Assembly (NCBI GenBank): GCA_021798075.1
Contig: JAJZYO010000173.1
Coordinates: 1-5,238, forward strand
Direction: 5' to 3'
Source of the DNA: Actinomycetes bacterium
GTDB lineage: Bacteria > Actinomycetota > Acidimicrobiia > Acidimicrobiales > Palsa-688
DNA length: 5,238 bases
Position numbers and translations under genes: made by a program. The notes under the pieces are model-generated. The model searched no databases, was not told the DNA's origin, and worked only from the letters and a program-made list of their open reading frames with translations. Shown one piece after another: positions 1 to 5,129 of this stretch (the stretch's first letter is position 1; each line of letters opens with the position of its first letter).

Positions 1-1
1 C

Positions 2-274
2 AACCGCCTGGCCTCCGATGGCCTCCTGCCCGACGCCCTCATCGCCGGGTTCGCCGACCGAGGGCTGGCGGCGCGCATTTCCGAGCTGGAACAACAGCTC
101 TTCGAGGCCAGGGAGGCGCTTCGCCGCACGACCGAGGAGCTCGAAGGAGCCCGAGCGATCAACCGCGAGCTCATGCAACAAGCAAACCGCCCCCGCTCAG
201 AACGGGAAACCGGCGGTCCACGCCGTCACCGGAGACCTGGCGGGGCACCTACCTCCAAGGAGGACCTGTCATGA
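2..274 (+). CDS. C-terminal part of a coiled-coil protein (5' end outside window)
   Basis: The frame is open from the window edge to the TGA at 272-274, giving 90 residues with no start codon required, so this is the tail of a longer gene. Residues about 22-60 are rich in Glu, Arg, Leu and Ala with heptad-like hydrophobic spacing (AARISELEQQLFEAREAL, then ELEGARAINRELMQQ), which predicts a helical coiled coil. The last 25 residues are Arg-, Gly- and Pro-rich and probably disordered. The stop overlaps the next start as ATGA, so the two genes are translationally coupled in one operon. Short helical tails of this kind occur in recombinase-accessory and DNA-binding proteins of actinobacterial mobile elements, but nothing here is diagnostic and I do not assign a function. 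The frame is well supported by amino-acid composition and by the coupled downstream ribosome binding site. Confidence 0.6.
   Translation, partial: NRLASDGLLPDALIAGFADRGLAARISELEQQLFEAREALRRTTEELEGARAINRELMQQANRPRSERETGGPRRHRRPGGAPTSKEDLS
257..263 (+). promoter_or_regulatory. Strong Shine-Dalgarno site AAGGAGG
   Basis: AAGGAGG lies seven bases before the ATG at 271. It is the best ribosome binding site in the window and decides that 271 is a true translation start, even though that frame stops after 13 codons. Confidence 0.8.
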
Positions 275-485
275 CCGACGAACTTCCTGGCCTCAGTTAC
301 GGATCACTGTGACCGCCGAGGTGCCCGACGAGCCCGGCCAGGAGTACACCGCCGTGGAGATGCTGCTCGCACTTACCAACGGCCTCCGGGTGCGCGGGGT
401 GACCCCCAGTGTGCTCAACCTGCAGATCACCCCGCCTTGTATGCCGGGTACTCAAAAGCCAGTACCCTACGCGGGGCCTTGCTGA
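271..485 (+). pseudogene. Small coupled gene, apparently frameshifted near its start
   Basis: The ATG at 271 has a perfect Shine-Dalgarno sequence at seven bases and overlaps the upstream stop (ATGA), so a gene clearly begins here. Its own frame encodes only MTDELPGLSYGSL and stops at 310-312. One frame back, protein-like sequence continues to the TGA at 483-485: LRITVTAEVPDEPGQEY, then TAVEMLLALTNGLRVRGV, a plausible strand-helix-strand pattern. The simplest reading is a single-base deletion (or two-base insertion) around 285-306 in a gene of roughly 70 codons. An alternative is two tiny coupled reading frames, because a GTG at 309-311 overlaps the stop at 310-312 and would give 58 residues. 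The tail MPGTQKPVPYAGPC lies over an inverted repeat and may not be original. The function is unknown; the gene is presumably linked to its coiled-coil neighbour. Confidence 0.5.
446..467 (+). repeat. Inverted repeat GGGTACT / AGTACCC
   Basis: A perfect 7-bp inverted repeat occupies 446-452 and 461-467 around an 8-base loop. It lies inside the last codons of the small frameshifted gene. It could be a hairpin, an operator or part of a mobile-element end; the sequence does not decide. Confidence 0.5.
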
Positions 486-491
486 CCCCGC
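471..491 (+). repeat. Inverted repeat GCGGGG / CCCCGC over a stop codon
   Basis: A 6-bp G+C stem (471-476 and 486-491) with a 9-base loop holds the TGA at 483-485 in its loop. It could act as a weak terminator for the operon ending at 485, but no T tract follows. Confidence 0.35.
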
Positions 492-507
492 CTTTGGGTT
501 GCCTCAT

Positions 508-524
508 CACGTGGGAAACACGTG
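508..524 (+). repeat. Paired CACGTG palindromes 11 bp apart
   Basis: CACGTG occurs at 508-513 and again at 519-524, separated by GGAAA. The two copies are self-palindromic, spaced one helical turn apart, and can also pair with each other as a 6-bp hairpin. Either a dimer-binding site or a stem-loop is possible. A further 6-bp inverted repeat, CTCACG at 528-533 and CGTGAG at 546-551, follows directly. Confidence 0.35.
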
Positions 525-630
525 TATCTCACGTTGGCACTCGCTCGTGAGGTCAGGAACCCCCTTGTCACAGCGCACGAACGGAGGCTCGGGCTCGGCC
601 GAGAGCTCGGCGGACTGGCTGAAAAGATAG

Positions 631-828
631 CACACACCTGCATCGGTGCACTACGGCACCGCCGGCCAGGTCCGGGCGCGCCGCGCCGAGGTCCTCGGGA
701 CTGCCTATGAGGCGAACCCTGCGAGGTTCCGCCACTGACGCCCCCAGCCACCGGGGCTCCCCGAGGTGGCCTGGATCAACGAGCCTCGCAGAGAGGAGGT
801 GGTGACCCTCACGCAGAAGGTGTCGTAG
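631..828 (+). pseudogene. 3' remnant of an IS3-family orfB transposase
   Basis: Starting at 631 the frame reads HTPASVHYGTAGQVRARRAE, then VLGTAYEANPARFRH, a TGA at 736-738, then RPQPPGLPEVAWINEPRREE and on to the TAG at 826-828. The HTPASVHYG block, the AYxANPxRF block and the PxPPxLPxxAWIN block are the typical C-terminal end of IS3-family orfB integrases of Actinobacteria. The DDE catalytic core is entirely absent: the preceding codon is TAG (628-630), and no upstream frame continues the family. About 65 codons remain, against the 280 or so expected. The internal TGA sits where the family has Arg, so it is probably a CGA-to-TGA change. The fragment is non-functional, and the sequence just downstream may be the right end of the same element. 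Confidence 0.8.
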
Positions 829-846
829 GAAGATGTCTCAAAGTGC

Positions 847-877
847 TTGACACGTTCCCCTCCGTCGGCGGTAGAGT
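847..877 (+). promoter_or_regulatory. Candidate sigma-70-type promoter for the 961-2608 gene pair
   Basis: A perfect -35 box TTGACA at 847-852 is followed 19 bases later by TAGAGT at 872-877, a usual -10 form in high-G+C Actinobacteria. The spacer is one or two bases longer than ideal. Transcription would start near 884 and run into the LapA-domain gene. The -35 box lies just after the IS3 remnant and may derive from the element's right end. A 9-bp inverted repeat, CTCAAAGTG (837-845) and CACTTTGAG (889-897), brackets the whole promoter. Confidence 0.55.
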
Positions 878-881
878 GTTC

Positions 882-946
882 GTGAGCTCACTTTGAGCGT
901 TTACGCTCCTGTGTTCGGGAGCAGATTGGGGGTTCCAATGGGAACC
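882..946 (+). promoter_or_regulatory. Structured leader with four inverted repeats
   Basis: Four symmetric elements are packed in 65 bp downstream of the -10 box: the perfect palindrome GTGAGCTCAC (882-891), GAGCGT-TT-ACGCTC (895-908), GCTCC/GGAGC (905-909 and 918-922), and GGTTCC-AATG-GGAACC (931-946). The second and third share bases 905-908, so as RNA hairpins they exclude each other. The first sits at the expected transcription start and could be an operator. The fourth holds an ATG (938-940) in its loop. The sequence shows the symmetry; regulation is inference. Confidence 0.4.
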
Positions 947-979
947 AAGATTCGACTGCTGTGTCTGCGGGTGGCGTGA
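938..979 (+). other. Possible 13-codon leader peptide overlapping the next gene
   Basis: The ATG at 938, with a G-rich stretch (928-932) before it, opens MGTKIRLLCLRVA and stops at the TGA 977-979, past the GTG start at 961 of the LapA-domain gene. It could be a translated leader that couples initiation to the main gene, which itself lacks a clear ribosome binding site. It could equally be chance. Confidence 0.2.
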
Positions 980-1329
980 TTCGTGGTATTGATGGCCCGG
1001 ACGGCGAGCGGGACGCCACCCAAACGCCCGCTCCTGTGGCCCCGACGGGTGTTGTCTCCACCCGGGCTGGAAGGGCGTGGGTCGAGGTGCTGCCGGCACT
1101 TCTCATTTTGGCGCTCATCCTGGTGTTCATTTTTCAGAACTCACAGAGCGCCAAGGTCAGCTTCGTGACGGTTTCGGGGAGACTGCCACTTGCTATTGCA
1201 CTTCTGGCTGCAGCTACCCTCGGCGCCCTGGTCGTGCTGGCTCGATCCGGATACTCCAGCTACGCAGGGATGATCCACCGTTCGTGGCGCCAAACCCAGG
1301 CTCATCACCCCGAGAGTGGCGCGCGGTGA
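961..1329 (+). CDS. Small two-helix membrane protein with LapA (DUF1049) domain
   Basis: The protein has 122 residues. Residues 1-38 are polar, charged and Pro-rich, probably cytoplasmic and disordered. Helix 1 covers about 41-58 and ends in the signature FQN (58-60) followed by SQSAKVSFVTVSGRLPLA; helix 2 covers about 75-94. Two helices around an xFQNsQsxxVsF strand are the hallmark of the LapA/DUF1049 family. In Gram-negative bacteria LapA takes part in control of lipopolysaccharide assembly; in Gram-positive Actinobacteria the role is not established, so no gene name is given. GTG 961 is the only standard start after the in-frame stop at 883-885, although no good Shine-Dalgarno sequence precedes it. 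A promoter and structured leader lie upstream, and the surface-protein gene follows on the same strand. The C-terminus (about 95-122) is basic and presumably cytoplasmic. Confidence 0.75.
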   Translation: MSAGGVIRGIDGPDGERDATQTPAPVAPTGVVSTRAGRAWVEVLPALLILALILVFIFQNSQSAKVSFVTVSGRLPLAIALLAAATLGALVVLARSGYSSYAGMIHRSWRQTQAHHPESGAR

Positions 1330-1399
1330 CGTTCGCACCCGAGATCGGCCCGCCCTTGGCTGCCCGACATTGTGGCCTGTCGTGATACTGGCAAGTCCC

Positions 1400-2608
1400 G
1401 TGGACCGTTCCCGTTCTCTGCGCCCGTGGATGCCAGTGCGCCTGGCGTTGGCGATCGTCGCCGCCGTGTTGATCTTTGCCGGTGTCGCCGAAACGTCGAC
1501 CGCGTCGGCGAGCCCCAGCGCCCCCGTCGTCACTCAGTGCGATCCGCCGGCCTTTCCTACCGGCGCTGGCCACGAGGTGACCTGTACCGTCACTATCGAC
1601 AACACCCTCACCGCTCAGGGGGCCACCAGCTCGACGGTCACGGCCACCGCTTGCCTGGCGGCGGCTGGGGTGCTGCCGCCCTTTGGTTGCACCACCACGT
1701 CCGCCACATCCAACCAACTCGTTACCTCGGTCGACCAGTGCAACGGCATCGTAACTGGCGGCGGCAGCGACGTGACGTGCGATGTGACGGTGGACAATAA
1801 CGTCCCGGCCGGCACGGCGACGACGGGTGTCACCGTGGATCAGTGCCAGGGATCGGGCGGCACCGGGGGCACCACGATATGCATCCCGATAGGTAGCACG
1901 ACCAATGCCACGGTAACCCAGTGCAACGGGTCCGCCACAGGCGGCGGCAACTACGCGGGAACGCCGGCGGTGGACTGCACCGTGACGGGTGGAGTGACGG
2001 CGCTTCCAGTGAACATCAACCAGTGCAACGGCACTGCGACTGGGGGTGGTAGCTCCGTGGCCTGCGGAACCACGATCATTGACACCTTCGCAGTGTCGCC
2101 GCCGACCATCACGACGACGCCGACCGTCACGACGACGCCGACCATCACGACGACGGCGACCACCACGACGGCGCCGACCACCACGACGGCGCCGACCACC
2201 ACGACGGCGCCGACCACCACCACGAGGCCGACCACCACCACGAGGCCGACCACCACGACGGCGCCGACCATCACGACGAGGCCGACCACCACGACGAGGC
2301 CGACCACCACCACGACGCCGACCACCACGACGAGGCCGACCACCACGACGAGGCCGACCACCACCACGAGGCCGACCACCACGACGAGGCCGACCACCAC
2401 CACGAGGCCGACCACCACCACGAGGCCGACCACCACGACGAGGCCGACCACCACGACGACGAGGCCGACCACCACGACGACGAGGCCGACCACGACGCTC
2501 GCTTACACTGGGGTGGACGTAGGGCGGATGACAGGCCTCGCCCTGGGGCTCATTGCCTTCGGGTCGGTCCTTTTAGGGTTGTCAGCCCGGAAGCGCCGGA
2601 CTGCCTAG
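1400..2608 (+). CDS. Secreted cell-wall protein: paired-Cys repeats, Thr/Pro stalk, LAYTG sorting signal
   Basis: From GTG 1400 the protein has 402 residues. Residues 1-37 form a signal peptide: Arg-rich start, hydrophobic core (LALAIVAAVLIFAGVA), cleavage after TASA. Residues 38-233 carry twelve Cys (47, 62, 85, 97, 114, 127, 149, 161, 175, 193, 209, 222), forming six pairs 12-18 residues apart. Four repeats read QCxGxxxGG, with N or Q as x after Cys. Residues 234-366 are a Thr/Pro stalk of about 21 units, mostly TTTTRP or TTTTAP. LAYTG (367-371), a helix (about 377-394) and the basic tail ARKRRTA complete a sortase signal. LAxTG is the motif known for class E sortases of Actinobacteria, so covalent anchoring to peptidoglycan is likely; no sortase is present here. 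The frame is open from GTG 1316, which would overlap the upstream gene by 14 bp; GTG 1382 and ATG 1430 are alternatives, none with a clear ribosome site. I chose 1400 because it gives a normal signal peptide. Confidence 0.8.
   Translation: MDRSRSLRPWMPVRLALAIVAAVLIFAGVAETSTASASPSAPVVTQCDPPAFPTGAGHEVTCTVTIDNTLTAQGATSSTVTATACLAAAGVLPPFGCTTTSATSNQLVTSVDQCNGIVTGGGSDVTCDVTVDNNVPAGTATTGVTVDQCQGSGGTGGTTICIPIGSTTNATVTQCNGSATGGGNYAGTPAVDCTVTGGVTALPVNINQCNGTATGGGSSVACGTTIIDTFAVSPPTITTTPTVTTTPTITTTATTTTAPTTTTAPTTTTAPTTTTRPTTTTRPTTTTAPTITTRPTTTTRPTTTTTPTTTTRPTTTTRPTTTTRPTTTTRPTTTTRPTTTTRPTTTTRPTTTTTRPTTTTTRPTTTLAYTGVDVGRMTGLALGLIAFGSVLLGLSARKRRTA
2099..2497 (+). repeat. 18-bp minisatellite encoding the Thr/Pro stalk
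   Basis: About 21 imperfect tandem copies of an 18-bp unit (pattern ACC ACC ACG ACG, then AGG or GCG, then CCG) encode TTTTRP or TTTTAP. The 5' copies vary more (Ile, Val or Ala in place of Thr, Arg or Pro), while seven TTTTRP copies near the 3' end are nearly identical and are followed by two copies with an extra Thr codon. This suggests recent expansion at the 3' side. All length changes keep the frame. Such arrays are prone to slippage, so stalk length may vary between strains. The stalk is a plausible target for O-mannosylation. Confidence 0.85.
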
Positions 2609-2693
2609 CAACCCCCTGCAGCGGGCGTTCGGCAACGACTGGCCGGCGAAGAGCCAAGCCACGGGTGCCTGCCGGGCCGCCGCTCACTGGACG

Positions 2694-4270
2694 GTGTTCG
2701 CCGGCAAGGACCTCGTTGAGGCGGGGGAGGGCTTCGAGGTGGAGCGGGCCCTCCCCCACGGGGCCGTGGCGGCGGCCTGGGCGATGGCCGCCAAGCTCGG
2801 CCTCGCCAAGTTGTTAGGTCCGGCCTGCCCCGAGCGGGACCTGGCCTTGGCGCTCGTCATCGCCCGGGCCGTGAAGCCCGGCTCCAAGCTCGCCACCCGC
2901 CGCTGGTGGGCCGCCTCTAGCACGCTCGGCGAGGACTTCCGGGTGGCCGGGGCGACGATCGACCAGGTCTACAAGGCGATGGACTGGCTCTTTGCCCGTC
3001 AAGGGAGGGTCGAATAGGCCCTCGTCCGGCGCCACTTGGCAGCTGGTGGCATGGTCTACTACGACCTGAGCAGCTCGTGGGTGGAAGGCACCCACTGCCC
3101 CCTCGCCGCCCACGGCCACTCCCGCGACGGCCAGGGGGACCGGGAGCAGGTCAACTACGGCCTCACCTGTGCCCGTGGGACCCTCCGGTCGCGGTCGAGG
3201 TCTTCCCGGGCAACCCCGCCGACCCGAAGGCCTTCCCCTCGGCCGCAAAGGCCGCGAAGGAGCGTTTCGGGCTCGAGGACGTGGTGATGGTGGGCGACAG
3301 GGGCATGATCACCTCGGCCCGCATCGAGGGCCTGAAAGCCCTCGGGGGCTTCGGCTGGCTCACCTCGCTGCGGGCGCCTTCGATAGCCGTCCTCGCCTCT
3401 TCCGGGGCGCTCCAGATGAGCCTGTTCGACGAGGCCAACCTGGCCGAGATATCCCACCCCGACTACCCGGGCGAACGCCTCGTGGCCTGCAGGAACCCAG
3501 CCCTCGCCAAGGAGCTTGCACGAAAGCGCACCGAGCTGCTCCAAGCCACCGAGGCCCTGCTCTACCAGGTGAAGGCGGCCGTGGGGCGGGAGCGTCGGCC
3601 GCTACGGGGCAAGGACAAGATCGCCCTCCGTGCCGGCAAGGTCGTGACCAAGAAGAAGATGGCCAAGCACTTCGACTTGGTGATCGGGGAGGACAGCTTC
3701 AGCTTCTCCCGCAAGGAGGACAAGATCGCTGAAAAAGCAGCCCTGGACGGAGTGTACGTTGTGCGGGCCAGCTCAGCCCACACCGAGGGCCTCCCCCCAG
3801 AGGAGCTCCTCCGGGCCTACAAGGACCTGAAGGTGAACGAGGCCGGCTTCCGCAGCTTGAAGACCGTCGACTTGGACGTACGGCCCATCTTCCACTGGAC
3901 CGAGGACCGGGCCCGGGCCCACGTGTTCATCTGCATGCTCGCCTTGTACCTCGTCCGGCACCTCCGCCAGGCCTGGGCGCCCATCACCTTCGCCGACGAG
4001 GCCCCCCCCCAGGAGAGTGCCGACCCAGTGGCCCCCGCACGTCGCTCGGAGGGGGCGCTCGCAAAAGCCCACACCCAGCACCGTGCCGACGGCGAGGAGG
4101 TGCACAGCTTCGGCAGCCTGCTCAATGAGCTCGCCACTTTGACCCGCAGCACGATCGTCTTTGCCGGCGGCGTCCGCATAACCAAGCTCTCCACGCCGAC
4201 GCCTCTCCAGAGCCGGGCCTTCGAGCTGATCGGTGTTCCCGCCATCCCCAAGGAGCTCAGCCCCATGTAG
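2694..4270 (+). pseudogene. IS1634-family DDE transposase, broken
   Basis: Similarity begins at about 2688-2694 (TVFAGKDLVEAGEGFEVERA, then LPHGAVAAAWAMAAKLGLAK) and ends at the TAG 4268-4270. Family blocks are present in order: MDWLFARQGRVE, YYDLSSSWVEGTHCPLAAHG, HSRDGQGDREQVNYGL, VEVFPGNPADP, VMVGDRGMI, HPDYPGERLVACRNP, KMAKHFDL, EAGFRSLKTVDLDVRPI. The DDE residues are retained: Asp at 3063-3065, Asp at 3296-3298, Glu at 3839-3841. Three lesions are visible. About 50 N-terminal residues and the left end are missing. An in-frame TAG at 3015-3017 stands where the family has Lys or Gln. A frameshift at about 3172-3185 moves the frame back by one base relative to the first part. After the frameshift the frame is open for over 1 kb, so decay is recent. 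The protein is presumably inactive. The gene begins directly after the surface-protein stop. Confidence 0.85.
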
Positions 4271-4294
4271 TCAGAACCGAGGCCATCGATTTAC

Positions 4295-4321
4295 AAAGCC
4301 CCCTGCACAACGGGGGGCTTT
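4295..4321 (+). terminator. Strong hairpin after the transposase
   Basis: AAAGCCCCC (4295-4303) and GGGGGCTTT (4313-4321) form a perfect 9-bp stem with a 9-base loop, 25 bp after the transposase stop. The stem ends in TTT followed by CCCG, so it is terminator-like but has only a short T run. It lies between the convergent transposase and methyltransferase remnants and could stop transcription from both sides. Confidence 0.6.
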
Positions 4322-4366
4322 CCCGTTAAGCCGATCAAACTTCCGCCTAGCGCGGCCAGAGGAGGG

Positions 4367-4999
4367 TCAGGTTGCCCCCTCAGGATCAGGCTGATCTCGC
4401 CGCCAGGTCACGAGACTGACATCCGCCGCGTAGGAGCCTTCGACGGTAGAGAAGGCTATCCCCGACGCGCCGGCGGCCTCGATCTGGTCGGCCACTCCGA
4501 GGTCGGGCGGTACCGCCTGCGAAACTCGGGCCAGCCATGCCCGGACATCTGCCTCATCGGCAGGATCGTCCAAGACCGCGAAGAGGGAATAGCGAATGGG
4601 GCAGCCGGCATCGTCGAACTGCCAGCACCTCCCCGGGCTCGTCGGCGCGGACGGACTCGATCCCCAAGCGGTTCTTGTAGTGGCGGGCGTCGAAGGCCTC
4701 CAAGGCGCCGGCCCGGTCGCCTGTCATCCCGGCCCGCATGGCGATGCCGGCCCGGTTCCTCGTGAGCAGCGAGACCATTCCGCCCAGACAGCAGGCCTCG
4801 CAAAGTGCGGCGACCGTCTCCTCGAGCGACGGGGGGTACATGGCGACGCCGTGGCAGCACACGAGGTCGTAGCGGCCAGCGTGCTCGGGCCCGAGCGCCA
4901 ACACGTCGCCGTTCACGAACTCGATGCGGCGACGGGCACTGGCCGGCTCCTCGGCAGCCGTAGGGCTCTCCCGCAGGTCGCCTAAGAGACCTATAGGAT
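4367..4999 (-). pseudogene. Class I SAM-dependent methyltransferase remnant (5' truncated, frameshifted)
   Basis: Read from about 4999 downward, the frame gives GDLRESPTAAEEPASARRR, IEFVNGDVLAL, YDLVCCHGVAMYPP, LGGMVSLLTRNRAGIAM and DARHYKNRLGIESVRADEPG. The NGDV acidic motif, the YDLVxxHGV strand and the GGxxSLLTRN strand are features of class I methyltransferases; the SLLTRN-type segment recalls SmtA/CmoM-like enzymes, but the substrate cannot be told. At about 4616-4622 the frame shifts by one base, after which FDDAGCPIRYSLFAVLDDP and ADEADVRAWLARVSQAVPP continue to the stop at 4367-4369. The N-terminal third, with the glycine-rich SAM-binding loop, is absent: an in-frame TAA lies at about 5005-5007, next to the IS1380-family element. 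It is therefore a pseudogene, probably cut by that insertion. An ATG or GTG inside the remnant could give only a truncated product. Confidence 0.75.
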
Positions 5000-5070
5000 A
5001 AGCTTAAGCCTGGATCCACCGCCTAGGGACGTGTAGTTCTGCCTGAGCATCCACCAAAAGCTGCCTCCGG

Positions 5071-5111
5071 CCTGGGAGAATTGGTGTCGCCAAACAACCA
5101 GTCGGCCCAGG
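5071..5111 (+). promoter_or_regulatory. Nested hairpin ahead of the IS1380 transposase
   Basis: CCTGGG (5071-5076) pairs with CCCAGG (5106-5111), enclosing the smaller stem TTGG-TGTCG-CCAA (5081-5093). The outer stem ends four bases before the GGAGG ribosome site at 5115-5119. Hairpins here are known in several insertion sequences to limit transposase translation on read-through transcripts; that role is inferred. Confidence 0.35.
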
Positions 5112-5129
5112 AACGGAGGCACCTTTTAG

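Noticed and set aside
508..551. Integron attC-like site
   Set aside because: Inverted repeats are present, but the RYYYAAC and GTTRRRY core boxes are not found at matching positions.
522..710. 62-codon plus-strand frame from GTG 522
   Set aside because: It overlaps the better supported IS3 remnant in another frame, its end is low-complexity Arg/Pro, and no ribosome site precedes it.
467..751. 94-codon minus-strand frame
   Set aside because: Gly/Ser/Arg/Pro-rich composition typical of antisense G+C-rich DNA, running opposite the IS3 remnant.
1214..1717. 167-codon minus-strand frame opposite the surface-protein start
   Set aside because: Composition is Gly/Arg-rich with no motif, and the sense strand has a clear signal peptide and cysteine repeats.
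1951..2493. Long minus-strand open frame rich in Val and Gly opposite the stalk
   Set aside because: It is the antisense image of the 18-bp repeat, made of VVVVGLVV-type units; the repeat lacks stops in several frames. The plus-strand frame has signal peptide and sorting signal.
2099..2497. Possible CRISPR array because of regular short repeats
   Set aside because: Units are directly tandem without spacers and encode TTTTRP in frame with a surface protein.
2046..2522. Plus-strand open frame of Arg/Pro repeats
   Set aside because: It is an out-of-frame reading of the same minisatellite with no start context or domain.
3015..3185. Amber read-through and programmed frameshifting in the IS1634 transposase
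   Set aside because: Family members encode one continuous frame, no slippery heptamer is seen at the shift, and the N-terminus is missing as well, so decay is simpler.
4456..5019. 187-codon minus-strand frame in the methyltransferase region
   Set aside because: It is Arg/Pro-rich and out of phase; the other two minus frames carry the methyltransferase motifs.
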